NCBI GenBank assembly: GCA_963828415.1
Contig: CAWHEI010000004.1
Coordinates: 1-64,000 of the forward strand
DNA from: Sva-07 sp963828415
GTDB lineage: Bacteria; Actinomycetota; Acidimicrobiia; Acidimicrobiales; Ilumatobacteraceae
Length of the DNA stretch: 64,000 nucleotides
Reading direction: 5' to 3'
Positions 17,670 through 26,441 of the stretch are shown in pieces. Within the stretch, counting starts at the first letter, position 1; each line of letters begins with the position of its first letter. The position numbers and the translations under genes are program-made. Below the pieces are notes generated by a model. The model was not told where the DNA came from, did not search any database, and was given only the letters and a program-made list of their open reading frames with translations.

Positions 17670-18671
17670 ATGCGGCTCATCCGGTCTTCCACTGCGGCAA
17701 CCACGGCCGTTGTACTCCTGCTCGCTGCGTGCGGCTCCGACAGCGAGAGCTCGACCGCGCCAAGCGATGACGCTCCCACCGTCGTCGCCACCACCAGCAT
17801 CTGGGCCGACGTCACCTCCAATGTCGCGTGCGACGGCCTGGCACGAGTCGAGGGGATCATCCCGCCGGGCGGTGATCCACATTCGTTCGAGCCGTCGCTC
17901 CGCGACCGGGAGACCATGGAGAACGCCGCGCTCGTCGTCGCCAACGGCCTGTTCCTCGAAGAGTCACTGGAGGACACGATCGACGCCGTCGAGGCCAACG
18001 GTGTTGCCGTCCTACGCGTCGGTGACGGGCTCGACACGATCCCCGCCGCCGGGCACGACGACGAGACCCACAGCGACGAGGACCACGACGACGAGTCGGA
18101 CGACCACGAGACCGATGGCGAGCACGGCCACGACGGCGACGATCCGCACGTGTGGTGGGATCCCACGCGCATCGCCGCCGCGGTGCCTGCGATCGCCGAC
18201 GCGCTCGCCGACGCCGGAGTCGACCGAACGGCGCTCGACGCATGTGTCGCCGACTACCTCGACGAACTCACCACGCTCGACGACGAGATCATGGCGATCG
18301 TCGAGCCACTGCCCGTCGCGCAACGGCTCCTGGTCACCAACCACGATTCACTCGGGTACTTCGCCGACCGGTACGACTTCGAGGTGGTCGGCAGCGTGAT
18401 CCCGTCGTCGAGTTCTCTCGCAGCGACCAGCCCGGCCGAACTCGATGCCTTGGCCGCCGACATCGAGGCCACCGGTGTCTCTGCGATCTTTGCCGATACC
18501 CAGAACTCGTCCACCGACGCCGACGCGCTCGCCAACCGGATCGGTGACGTCGCCGTGATCAGCATGCTCACCGACACCCTCGACGAGCCCGGCACCGAGC
18601 AGGGGACCTACATCTCCTGGCTACGCCAGAATGCCAACACCATCGTCGCGGCGCTCGGTGGGGCAAGCTGA
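17670..18671 (+). CDS. znuA: Zinc ABC transporter substrate-binding lipoprotein
   Basis: The 333-residue protein starts with a lipoprotein signal (MRLIRSSTAATTAVVLLLAA then Cys). It has the cluster A-1 fold: GGDPHSFEPSLRD gives the first metal His and DPHVWWDPTR the second. Between them is a His/Asp/Glu-rich loop typical of zinc-specific members. A third His comes from VTNHDSLGYFADRY and a final Asp from IFADTQNS. The ATG at 17670 is chosen because it coincides with the predicted transcription start; an in-frame ATG at 17661 overlaps the -10. znuB follows directly. Confidence 0.92.
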   Translation: MRLIRSSTAATTAVVLLLAACGSDSESSTAPSDDAPTVVATTSIWADVTSNVACDGLARVEGIIPPGGDPHSFEPSLRDRETMENAALVVANGLFLEESLEDTIDAVEANGVAVLRVGDGLDTIPAAGHDDETHSDEDHDDESDDHETDGEHGHDGDDPHVWWDPTRIAAAVPAIADALADAGVDRTALDACVADYLDELTTLDDEIMAIVEPLPVAQRLLVTNHDSLGYFADRYDFEVVGSVIPSSSSLAATSPAELDALAADIEATGVSAIFADTQNSSTDADALANRIGDVAVISMLTDTLDEPGTEQGTYISWLRQNANTIVAALGGAS

Positions 18672-18675
18672 ACGT

Positions 18676-19548
18676 GTGGAGTTCCTGAGCGATCCGTGGG
18701 GTTGGTGGGTCGCACCGTTCGTCGACTCCGAACTGATGCGCGATGCCCTGCTCGCCGGCCTGCTCACCGTCGTCACCACCTCGCTGGTGGGAACCTGGGT
18801 CGTGTTGCGCGGGATGAGTTTCCTGGGTGACGCCCTTGCACACGGCGTGCTGCCGGGTATCGCCATTGCGTTCATCATCGGCGTCGACACCTCGATCGGT
18901 GCCCTCGTCGCGGCCGTCGCGATGGTCGGTGGCATCGCCGTGATCCGGCGACACTCACCCCTGCCTGACGACACCTCGATCGGCGTGCTGTTCGTCGGAT
19001 TCCTCGCGCTTGCGGTCGTGATCATGTCGACGCAGCGCGCGTCGTACACGGGCGACCTGAACCGCTTCCTGTTCGGCTCGATCACCGGCCTCGACAGCTC
19101 CGACGTGATCCGTCAGGGCATCGCTGCAGCGATCGCCCTGGTGGGCGTCGTCGTGCTGTACCGAGCGTTTCTCGTCATGACGTTCGACGTGTCCCTCGCC
19201 TCGATGCTCGGGCTCCGACCAGGCCTCGCGCAGGCGGCGTTGCTCGCGTTGCTGGCGATCTCGATCGTGTCGTCGTTCCAGTCGGTCGGGAATCTCCTCG
19301 TGTTCGCGTTCCTGATCGCCCCGCCGGCCGCCGCGTCGCTGCTCGTGCGACGGGTTCCGATGATCATGGTCGTGTCGATCGCGCTCGGGTCGCTCGCAAC
19401 GCTCATCGGCATCCTCGTCAGCTACCACCACGCCACCGCCGCCGGCGCGACCATGGCGTTGACGTCGGTGATCATCTTCTTCGTGGTGCTCGCGGGCTCG
19501 GTCGCACAACGCGCCATCGCCCAACGACGCACGCTCACCCCGGCCTGA
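18676..19548 (+). CDS. znuB: Zinc ABC transporter permease
   Basis: The 290-residue membrane protein has about eight hydrophobic segments. It carries the ABC-3 family signatures GTWVVLRGMSFLGDALAHGV and VSSFQSVGNLLVFAFLIAPPA. It forms the channel that receives zinc from ZnuA. The GTG at 18676 lies four bases after the znuA stop. A tandem pair of 38-bp elements follows the stop and may end the transcript. Confidence 0.92.
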   Translation: MEFLSDPWGWWVAPFVDSELMRDALLAGLLTVVTTSLVGTWVVLRGMSFLGDALAHGVLPGIAIAFIIGVDTSIGALVAAVAMVGGIAVIRRHSPLPDDTSIGVLFVGFLALAVVIMSTQRASYTGDLNRFLFGSITGLDSSDVIRQGIAAAIALVGVVVLYRAFLVMTFDVSLASMLGLRPGLAQAALLALLAISIVSSFQSVGNLLVFAFLIAPPAAASLLVRRVPMIMVVSIALGSLATLIGILVSYHHATAAGATMALTSVIIFFVVLAGSVAQRAIAQRRTLTPA

Positions 19549-19672
19549 CCCGGCGATCACCTCTCAGCGATGAGCCAAACCGCCGTATACGGTCGCCTCG
19601 CTCATCACAACCCGGCGATCACCTCTCAGCGATGAGCCAAACCGCCGTATACGGTCATTTCGCTCATCGCAG
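19549..19672. repeat. Tandem pair of 38-bp palindromic elements, family B
   Basis: Two 62-bp units in tandem each contain a 38-bp element (19569 to 19606 and 19631 to 19668) bounded by GATGAGC and GCTCATC, with an inner palindrome CCGTATACGG. The array lies between the convergent znuB and zur. Related arrays occur at 36697 and 60481. Confidence 0.8.
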
Positions 19673-19686
19673 CCGATGGCATGGGG

Positions 19687-20133
19687 TCAGGGCTGGCAGT
19701 CGGCGCAGCGACCGTAGAGGTCGATCGTGTGATGCGTCGCCTGGAAACCCTCGGCGTCGGACAGCGCGTCGAACGCGTCGTCGAGGCGCCGTTCGAGCGC
19801 CGGCGTCAACGTGACGTCGCGAACCGTGCCGCACGACTCACAGATCAGGTGATGGTGGTGCTCGGTGAGGTCCTCGGCGAGCTCGTATCGCGCGTGGTCG
19901 GCCGAGTGCACCAACCGTCGCACCACGCCCACCTGCTCCATCACCGCGAGATTGCGGTAGGCAGAACTCTGCGCGAGCGCCGGGGCCCGTTCGATCAGCT
20001 CGGGCAGCGTGACCGGACCGTCCGCCGAAGCCAGCGCATCGACGACGGCCCGACGGCCCGACGTGTAGCGCTGGTCGTTCTCGTCGAGGCGGTCCCTGAC
20101 GGTGCGGTGGATCTCGGCGCGGGCGGGTGACAC
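19687..20133 (-). CDS. zur: Fur-family regulator, probable zinc uptake regulator Zur
   Basis: The 148-residue protein has an N-terminal winged helix (RYTSGRRAVVDALASAD, SSAYRNLAVME). Metal-site residues lie in TEHHHHLICESCGTVRD, and a C-terminal CADC completes a Cys4 structural zinc site. Position next to znuABC and the Zur-like box in their promoter favour a zinc sensor over an iron sensor. It is 9 nt downstream of nadE on the same strand, so it may be transcribed with nadE rather than from its own promoter. Confidence 0.85.
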   Translation of the reverse strand: MSPARAEIHRTVRDRLDENDQRYTSGRRAVVDALASADGPVTLPELIERAPALAQSSAYRNLAVMEQVGVVRRLVHSADHARYELAEDLTEHHHHLICESCGTVRDVTLTPALERRLDDAFDALSDAEGFQATHHTIDLYGRCADCQP

Positions 20134-20142
20134 GACGATGCC

Positions 20143-21861
20143 TCAGCCGCGATAGCCGCTGGTGATCGGCAGGCGTCGGTCCTTGCCGAATGCCTTGCGG
20201 CTCACGCGGACACCAGGAGGCGTCTGGCGGCGCTTGTACTCCGCGACGTCGACGAGCCGAGTGATGCGTCGCACCATCGCCTCGTCGTGGCCCAACTCGA
20301 TGATCTCACCAGCGGTGCGGTCGTCCTCGACGTACAGCCGCAGGATCGGGTCGAGCACCTCGTAGGGCGGCAGGCTCTGGTCGTCGCGCTGGTCGGGTCG
20401 CAGTTCGGCCGACGGCGGTTTCGTGATCACGTCGACCGGCACGACCTCACGTCCGGCAGCGCGGTTGACGTAGCGACACAGGTCGTAGACCCGGGTCTTG
20501 AGGACGTCCTTGATGATGCCGAACCCACCGACCGAGTCGCCGTAGATCGTGAAGTAGCCGACGGCCACTTCGCTCTTGTTCCCGGTGGTCAGCGCCATCC
20601 AACCGAACTCGTTCGAGAGCGCCATCAGCAGCAGACCGCGGCATCGGCTCTGGATGTTCTCGTAGGTCAGGCCCGGTTCGCGACCGTCGAACGACGGCGC
20701 CAGCATCTCGAGGTACGCCGAGAACGCCGGCTCGATCGAGATCGTCCGGAAGTCGATGCCGAGGTTGTCGGCGAGGAGCTGGGCGTCGCTCTTGGAGTGA
20801 TCGCTCGAGTAGCGCGACGGCATCGACACGCCGTGCACGTGTTCGGCTCCGAGCGCGTCGACCGCGATGCACGCCACGATCGTCGAGTCGATTCCACCCG
20901 ACAATGCGATCACGACGTCGTCGAAGCCGTTCTTCGCGCAGTAGTCACGCGTGCCGAGCACCAACGCGTCGTACAGCTCACGGTCGGCATCGAGGGCAGC
21001 TGCCACCGGGCCGACGACAACGTCGTCGCGCACGACGGGTTCGGTCGTGACGGCAACCGTCGGCAACAACGCCTCGGTGATGCGACCGCGCGGATCGAGC
21101 AACCGCTTCCGGTACACGGGGGGCACCGGGACGTCGACGATCATGAGATCGTCGACGAACTGCGGCGCTCGTGCGAGCAGCGTGCCTTCGTGGTCGAAGA
21201 CGACCGACCCGCCGTCGAACACCAACTCGTCCTGTCCACCGACCTGGTTGACGTAGACGATCGCGGTGTGCGAGTCGGACGCGCGTGTCGCCAACATCCG
21301 TTCGCGTTCGGCGCCCTTGCCGGCGTGGAACGGTGAGGCATTGATGTTGATGCTCACCTCGGCGCCGGCGGCGGCCTGCTCGGCGACCGGGCCGAACGGG
21401 CTCCAGATGTCCTCGCAGATCGAGATGCCGACCTTGACCCCGGCGACGATGAACAGTTCGAGCGGATCGGACTCACGCCCCGGCGTGAAGTAGCGAGCCT
21501 CGTCGAACACGGTGGTGTTGGGAAGCAGCCGCTTGCGATACGTGCCGACGATCTCGCCGTTGGCGCACACTGCGGCGGCGTTGTACAGGTCGCGATCCTG
21601 GTCGACGAAGCCGACCACGGCGGCACATCGACCCGTGCGCGCCGCGAGCTTGGACAACGCGGTGAGGTTGTCGGCCACGAAGCCGGGTTTGAGCACGAGA
21701 TCCTCGGGCGGGTACCCCGTGGTCGACAGCTCGGGAAACGCCACGAGATCACAACCCGCGGCCTCGGCGCGATCGTACGCGTCGACCATCAGGGCCACGT
21801 TCCCGTCGAGGTCGCCCACCGTCGGGTTGAGTTGAGCGAGCGCCACTCGCAGCACCGTCAC
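20143..21861 (-). CDS. nadE: Glutamine-dependent NAD+ synthetase
   Basis: The 572-residue enzyme makes NAD from deamido-NAD, ATP and glutamine. The N-terminal nitrilase-type glutaminase has its Glu in AFPELSTTGYPPEDL (Glu 44), Lys in YRKRLLPN (about 113) and Cys in GISICEDIW (about 149). The C-terminal synthetase has the ATP-pyrophosphatase loop ALSGGIDSTIVA (about 323) and the DELRPDQRD-like segment SAELRPDQRDDQSLPPYE. Domain order and length match two-domain bacterial NadE. Confidence 0.95.
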   Translation of the reverse strand: MTVLRVALAQLNPTVGDLDGNVALMVDAYDRAEAAGCDLVAFPELSTTGYPPEDLVLKPGFVADNLTALSKLAARTGRCAAVVGFVDQDRDLYNAAAVCANGEIVGTYRKRLLPNTTVFDEARYFTPGRESDPLELFIVAGVKVGISICEDIWSPFGPVAEQAAAGAEVSININASPFHAGKGAERERMLATRASDSHTAIVYVNQVGGQDELVFDGGSVVFDHEGTLLARAPQFVDDLMIVDVPVPPVYRKRLLDPRGRITEALLPTVAVTTEPVVRDDVVVGPVAAALDADRELYDALVLGTRDYCAKNGFDDVVIALSGGIDSTIVACIAVDALGAEHVHGVSMPSRYSSDHSKSDAQLLADNLGIDFRTISIEPAFSAYLEMLAPSFDGREPGLTYENIQSRCRGLLLMALSNEFGWMALTTGNKSEVAVGYFTIYGDSVGGFGIIKDVLKTRVYDLCRYVNRAAGREVVPVDVITKPPSAELRPDQRDDQSLPPYEVLDPILRLYVEDDRTAGEIIELGHDEAMVRRITRLVDVAEYKRRQTPPGVRVSRKAFGKDRRLPITSGYRG

Positions 21862-21943
21862 GATCGCTGAGGCTACCTGCGGCGGTCAGCGGCGGCCTCG
21901 CTGCGGAACGGTCGGCATGATCTGGCACTATGGCCATGTGGGT

Positions 21944-24499
21944 ATGGCTCGGGTGGCGATCGTCGGATTGCTGCTCGTTGCTGCGTGTTCGCCCGGCGAG
22001 GGTCCCGAGTCGATCCCGCTGCCGACCTCGCCCGACACCACGACCACGACGTCGACCACCACGACCACCACGACCACCACGCTGGTCCCTCCGCGCTACG
22101 AGGCGACCGTCCGAAGGACCACCGACGGCGTGCCGCACATCAGCGGCGACTCCCTCGCCGACGTCGCCTACGGGCAGGGCTGGGTGAGCGGCGAGGACCA
22201 CGGTTGCACGCTGATCGACCAGATCCTGAAGGTGACCAGTACCCGCGCCGCGGCGCTGGGGCCGGGCGCCGAGGGCGAGAACGTCGACAGCGACTTCGCG
22301 TGGAAGGCGATCGGCATCTTCGACATCTCCGTCGGCGATTTCGACACCGCCTCGGCCGAGGTGATCGAACAATTCGAGGCGTTCACCGCGGGGTGGAACG
22401 ACCAGCTCGCCGACGTCGGCGGCAAGAGGCTGACCGGGTGGTGTGCAGAAGCCGATTGGGTTCGCCCGATCACCCCCGTCGAGGTGTACGCCTACGCCCG
22501 CTCCGTCACGCTCCAAGCGAGCAGCGGGGCGATCGTCGACTACATCGGTACCGCACAACCCCCGACGGTCGAGCCGGTCGGCGTCCGCGGGCGACGAGGC
22601 GCCACCCCCGACGCCGAGGGATTCGATCTCACCGGGTTCGCGGCGGCCGATCTCGGCCTCGTCGATGACGCCGGTCTTGGCAGCAACGGTTGGGCCATCG
22701 GCAAGGAACGCGTCGCCGGCAACGAAGGTGGCCTGCTCTTGGCCAACCCGCACTTCCCGTGGGAGGGCGAGCTGCGCTTCGCCGAGTTCCAACTCACCGT
22801 GCCAGGAGAGGCGGACGTCTACGGCGCTCAGTTGCTCGGGTTGCCCGGCCTCGGCATCGGCTTCACCGACGGTGTGGCGTGGACGCACACGGTGTCAGCC
22901 GGCAAGCGAATGACCGCGTACAACCTGACACTCGACCCGACGACGCCGACGTCGTACCTCCTCGACGGGCAGTCGGTCCCGATGACGTCGACCGACGTGG
23001 CGATCGAGATCCTGCGTCCCGATGGCACCGTCGACACCGAGACCCGCACGCTGTGGCGCAGCGAGTACGGCCCGATCCTCGACTTCCCCGGCATCGGCTG
23101 GACGGACACGAACGTGTTCACCTATCGGGACGCGAACATCGACAACAACGAGTCGATCGAGCAGTACGCCCGGATGCCACTGATCCAGAGCATCGCCGAC
23201 CTCCAGGCACTCACGGCCGAGTACCAAGGCGTTCCGCTGTTCAACACAGTGGCCGTCGGCGACGACGGCACCACCTGGTACGCCGACACCTCGGCCACGC
23301 CGAACCTCGGCACGCAAGCAGAGCAGGTGTACTTCGACAAGCTCTTCACCGATCCGCTCACCCAGCTCGCCTACGACCAGGGGCTCGTGCTGCTCGACGG
23401 TTCCGACAGTCGCTTCCAGTGGGAGGTCGTCGACGGTGCTCGAGACCCGGGTCTGGTGCCGTTCTCCGAGATGCCGATGGTGCAACGCAACGACTACGTG
23501 TTCAATGCAAACGACAGCTTCTGGGTACCCAGCGCCGAGTTCACGCTGACCGGTCCGTACACGATCCTGAACGGCGAACAGGGCACGCCATTGTCGATGC
23601 GCACCCGGCAGAACGCAGCGGTCCTCGGTGCCACGAATGCGGCCGGTCTCGCCGGGCCCGACGGATTGTTCGACGCCGACGAGGTCAAGACCGCCGCATT
23701 CGAGAACTCGGGCCGCACCGCGGTGTTGCTGCGCGAGGCCGCGGTCGCAGCCTGTCGCGCGACGCCCATCGTCGACGTGCCCGAACTGGCCACCGCCGAC
23801 GGCACGATCAGCCTGGCTGCCGCCACCATCGACCTGACCGTCGCCTGCAACGTCCTGGCCAACTGGGACGGCGTGTACGACCTCGACCGGTCTGGTCCCA
23901 TGATCTGGCGCGAAACGATGGGTCGCTTCGACGCCGCCGCGTTCGAGAACGCCGGTGTGCTCTTCGACGACCCGTTCGATCCGGCACGCCCGACCGAGAC
24001 CCCCTCGGTGCCGGCAGCGAACACCGAGCCGTTGTTGCAGGCAATGGCCCGCGCCGTGCAGACCATCACGACGGCCGGGTTCGCGCTCGACACCACCCTC
24101 GGGGCGTCACAATTCACCGAGCGATCCGAGACCCGCGTCCCGATCCACGGCGGCACCAGCGCCGACGGTGTCACCAACATCGTCACGTGGAGCGGCCGAT
24201 CGTCCTCCAGCGAACCGGCACCTCAGCGTGGTGAAGCAGTCGCCATCGGCAGCTCGCTGCGAGGTGAGGGGTACCGGATCAACTACGGCACCAGCTTCGT
24301 GATGACCGTCGACTTCACGGGCGACGAGGTCGAAGCGTGGGCGCTCCTCGTGTACGGCCAGACCGGCGATCGCACCTCGCCGCTGTTCGACTCACAGACC
24401 ATCGAATTCAGCGAGAAGCAGTGGCGCCAGGTCGCCTACACCGACGCCCAGATCGAGGCCGACCCCGACCTCGAGACCTACGCCGTCGTCGGACGCTGA
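21944..24499 (+). CDS. Penicillin-acylase-family lipoprotein (Ntn amidohydrolase)
   Basis: The 851-residue protein has a lipoprotein signal (MARVAIVGLLLVAACS), a Thr-rich linker and a penicillin amidase fold. The nucleophile Ser of the mature beta chain is probably in LGSNGWAIGKER (about residue 246), preceded by the spacer that is cut out. NPHFPWEGELRF is a conserved family block. Members hydrolyse amide-linked acyl groups such as acyl-homoserine lactones or beta-lactam side chains, or aculeacin-type lipopeptides. The substrate is unknown here. The ATG at 21944 gives the best signal peptide; a GTG at 21938 is in frame. Confidence 0.85.
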   Translation: MARVAIVGLLLVAACSPGEGPESIPLPTSPDTTTTTSTTTTTTTTTLVPPRYEATVRRTTDGVPHISGDSLADVAYGQGWVSGEDHGCTLIDQILKVTSTRAAALGPGAEGENVDSDFAWKAIGIFDISVGDFDTASAEVIEQFEAFTAGWNDQLADVGGKRLTGWCAEADWVRPITPVEVYAYARSVTLQASSGAIVDYIGTAQPPTVEPVGVRGRRGATPDAEGFDLTGFAAADLGLVDDAGLGSNGWAIGKERVAGNEGGLLLANPHFPWEGELRFAEFQLTVPGEADVYGAQLLGLPGLGIGFTDGVAWTHTVSAGKRMTAYNLTLDPTTPTSYLLDGQSVPMTSTDVAIEILRPDGTVDTETRTLWRSEYGPILDFPGIGWTDTNVFTYRDANIDNNESIEQYARMPLIQSIADLQALTAEYQGVPLFNTVAVGDDGTTWYADTSATPNLGTQAEQVYFDKLFTDPLTQLAYDQGLVLLDGSDSRFQWEVVDGARDPGLVPFSEMPMVQRNDYVFNANDSFWVPSAEFTLTGPYTILNGEQGTPLSMRTRQNAAVLGATNAAGLAGPDGLFDADEVKTAAFENSGRTAVLLREAAVAACRATPIVDVPELATADGTISLAAATIDLTVACNVLANWDGVYDLDRSGPMIWRETMGRFDAAAFENAGVLFDDPFDPARPTETPSVPAANTEPLLQAMARAVQTITTAGFALDTTLGASQFTERSETRVPIHGGTSADGVTNIVTWSGRSSSSEPAPQRGEAVAIGSSLRGEGYRINYGTSFVMTVDFTGDEVEAWALLVYGQTGDRTSPLFDSQTIEFSEKQWRQVAYTDAQIEADPDLETYAVVGR

Positions 24500-24510
24500 G
24501 CGAGCCGGAC

Positions 24511-25161
24511 ATGTTCGTGGATCTCAGTCACGCGATCACGTCGGGGATGCAGACCTACCCAGGTCTGCCCGTTCCGATCATCGAAGATCACCTGACCCGC
24601 GAGGCCGCCGAGGCCATCTACGGGCCCGGGCTCACCTTCCAGATCGGGCTCGTCACGATGTGCACGAACACCGGCACGTACCTCGACGTGCCCTTTCACC
24701 GGTATGCCGACGGCCACGATCTGGCCGGCCTGGATCTCGCCAAGGTCGCCGAGGTCCCGGCGATGTGCCTCGACCGGCGAGGGAACACATCGATCGACAT
24801 CGACGCGGCCGATCTCGCCGGTGCCCGGGGTGCCGCCGTGTTGATCCGTACCGACCACTCCCTGCGATGGTCGACGGACGCCTACTTCACCGACCACCCG
24901 CATCTGACCGCCGCGTCAGCACGAGCGCTGGTCGAGTGCGGTGTGGCGTGCGTTGGCATCGACTCACTCAACATCGACTCGACGGCAACCGGCGACCGTC
25001 CGGTTCATTCCATCCTGCTGGGCGCGCAGATCCCGATCGTCGAGCACCTCACCGGCCTGCATCACCTCCCGCCGAACGGCTTCACCTTCACGGCGGTCCC
25101 ACCCAGGATCGAGGGCGCCGGGACCTTCACGGTGCGGGCGTTCGCGACCCTGGCCGACTGA
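24511..25161 (+). CDS. Cyclase-family (kynurenine-formamidase-like) protein
   Basis: The 216-residue protein opens with FVDLSHAITSGMQTYPG, the usual start of metal-dependent cyclases (PF04199). The metal motif HxGTHxDxPxH is altered to NTGTYLDVPFH, so the first and second His are replaced while Asp and the last His remain. It is 11 nt after the acylase gene on the same strand and is probably co-transcribed. Activity may involve ring opening or amide hydrolysis with an unusual metal site; the substrate is unknown. Confidence 0.75.
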   Translation: MFVDLSHAITSGMQTYPGLPVPIIEDHLTREAAEAIYGPGLTFQIGLVTMCTNTGTYLDVPFHRYADGHDLAGLDLAKVAEVPAMCLDRRGNTSIDIDAADLAGARGAAVLIRTDHSLRWSTDAYFTDHPHLTAASARALVECGVACVGIDSLNIDSTATGDRPVHSILLGAQIPIVEHLTGLHHLPPNGFTFTAVPPRIEGAGTFTVRAFATLAD

Positions 25162-25317
25162 ACGGGGCGCCCCTGTTCACACGCCGTTCATGATCGAGCA
25201 ATCGGTCGGCAACTGGCCGCTGCGAGGATTCCGCTCGCCATTGGCGAACGCCCTAGGTTGATTCGCCTGCACCCCTAATCATCACCCCGGACTTCGGGGA
25301 CGGAATTGAGGACAACT

Positions 25318-26323
25318 GTGGTTTACAAGGCCGAATACATCTGGATCGACGGCACCATGCCGACATCCAAGTTGCGTTCCAAGACCAAGATCATCGCGGA
25401 CGGCGAAGAACCAGGCATCTGGGGCTTCGACGGCTCGAGCACCAACCAGGCGACCGGCGACAAGAGCGACTGCGTGCTCAAGCCCGCAGCCATCTTCCCC
25501 GACCCGATCCGCGGCGGCGACGACATCCTCGTCATGTGCGAGGTGATGCTCGTCGACGGCAAGCCCCACCCGACCAACAGCCGCGCCGCGGCCGCCAAGA
25601 CGGCCAAGAAGTACGCCAAGCACGAGCCGATGTTCGGCATCGAGCAGGAATTCACCCTGATGAAGAACGGTCGTCCGTACGGCTTCCCGCCCGCCGGCTA
25701 CCCCGAACCGCAGGGCTGGCTACTACTGCGGCGTCGGCGAGGACGAGATCCACGGACGTCCGATGATCGAGGATCACCTCGAGGCCTGCCTCGCGGCCGG
25801 ACTGTCGATCTCGGGCATCAACGCCGAGGTCATGCCCGGCCAGTGGGAGTTCCAGGTCGGACCCGTCGGTCTGCTCGAGGTCGCCGACCAGCTGTGGATC
25901 GCCCGTTGGCTGCTCTACCGGATCGGCGAGGACTACGGCATCGCCGCAACCCTCGACGCCAAGCCTGCCAAGGGCGACTGGAACGGCGCCGGCGCCCACA
26001 CCAACTTCTCCACCAAGGAGATGCGTGAGGACGGCGGCTACAAGTACATCGAAGCAGGCTGCAAGGCCCTCGGCGCCAAGGCCCAGCTGCACATCGACAA
26101 CTACGGCCACGGCATCGAGGATCGCCTCACCGGCGCCCACGAGACCCAGCGCCACGACCAGTTCAGCTACGGCGTGTCCGACCGCGGCGCCTCGATCCGC
26201 ATCCCGTGGCAGGTGGCCGTCGACAAGAAGGGCTACCTCGAAGATCGTCGCCCGAACGCCAACATCGACCCGTACATCGTCGCCCGCCTCATGGTGGAGA
26301 CCGTCTGCGGCGCAATGAAGTGA
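25318..26323 (+). CDS. glnII: Type II (eukaryotic-like) glutamine synthetase, frameshifted
   Basis: The sequence matches GSII: AEYIWIDGTMPTSKLRSKTK, GFDGSSTNQATGDKSD, FGIEQEFTLMKNG, then in the next frame SGINAEVMPGQWEFQVGP, GDWNGAGAHTNFSTK and RRPNANIDPYIV. The frame breaks at PEPQG near 25717, where an extra T turns GGCGGCTAC into GGCTGGCTAC. Removing it yields about 334 residues with no other defect. The GTG at 25318 follows a GAGGA site. The enzyme condenses ammonia and glutamate with ATP. All catalytic blocks survive on both sides, so the break is probably sequence error. Confidence 0.88.
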
Positions 26324-26366
26324 CGCATCGGGGCGCCGCCCCGTTGTGAATCGGAACACCGAACGA

Positions 26367-26400
26367 CGACAGGACGGGGGCTGCGGCTCCCGTCCTGTCG
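26367..26400 (+). terminator. Hairpin between glnII and the type I synthetase gene
   Basis: A perfect 12-bp stem (CGACAGGACGGG pairing with CCCGTCCTGTCG) encloses a 10-nt loop, 43 nt after the glnII stop. There is no clear T-tract. It could terminate glnII or set its level relative to the downstream genes. Confidence 0.6.
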
Positions 26401-26441
26401 CATTTCACCCCGAACCGCGAGAGACTCAGGAGATGACCGAC

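Noticed and set aside
19549..19672. CRISPR array from the regularly spaced 38-bp elements
   Set aside because: Spacers within an array are nearly identical to each other and there are only two or three units and no cas genes.
22030..22085. ACC/ACG repeats near the start of the acylase gene
   Set aside because: They encode a Thr-rich linker after the lipoprotein signal; they are coding low complexity, not a repeat array.
25254..25317. Sigma-70-type promoter and GlnR box upstream of glnII
   Set aside because: The best hexamers (TTGATT and TAATCA) are only 12 nt apart, and no convincing GlnR repeat was found.
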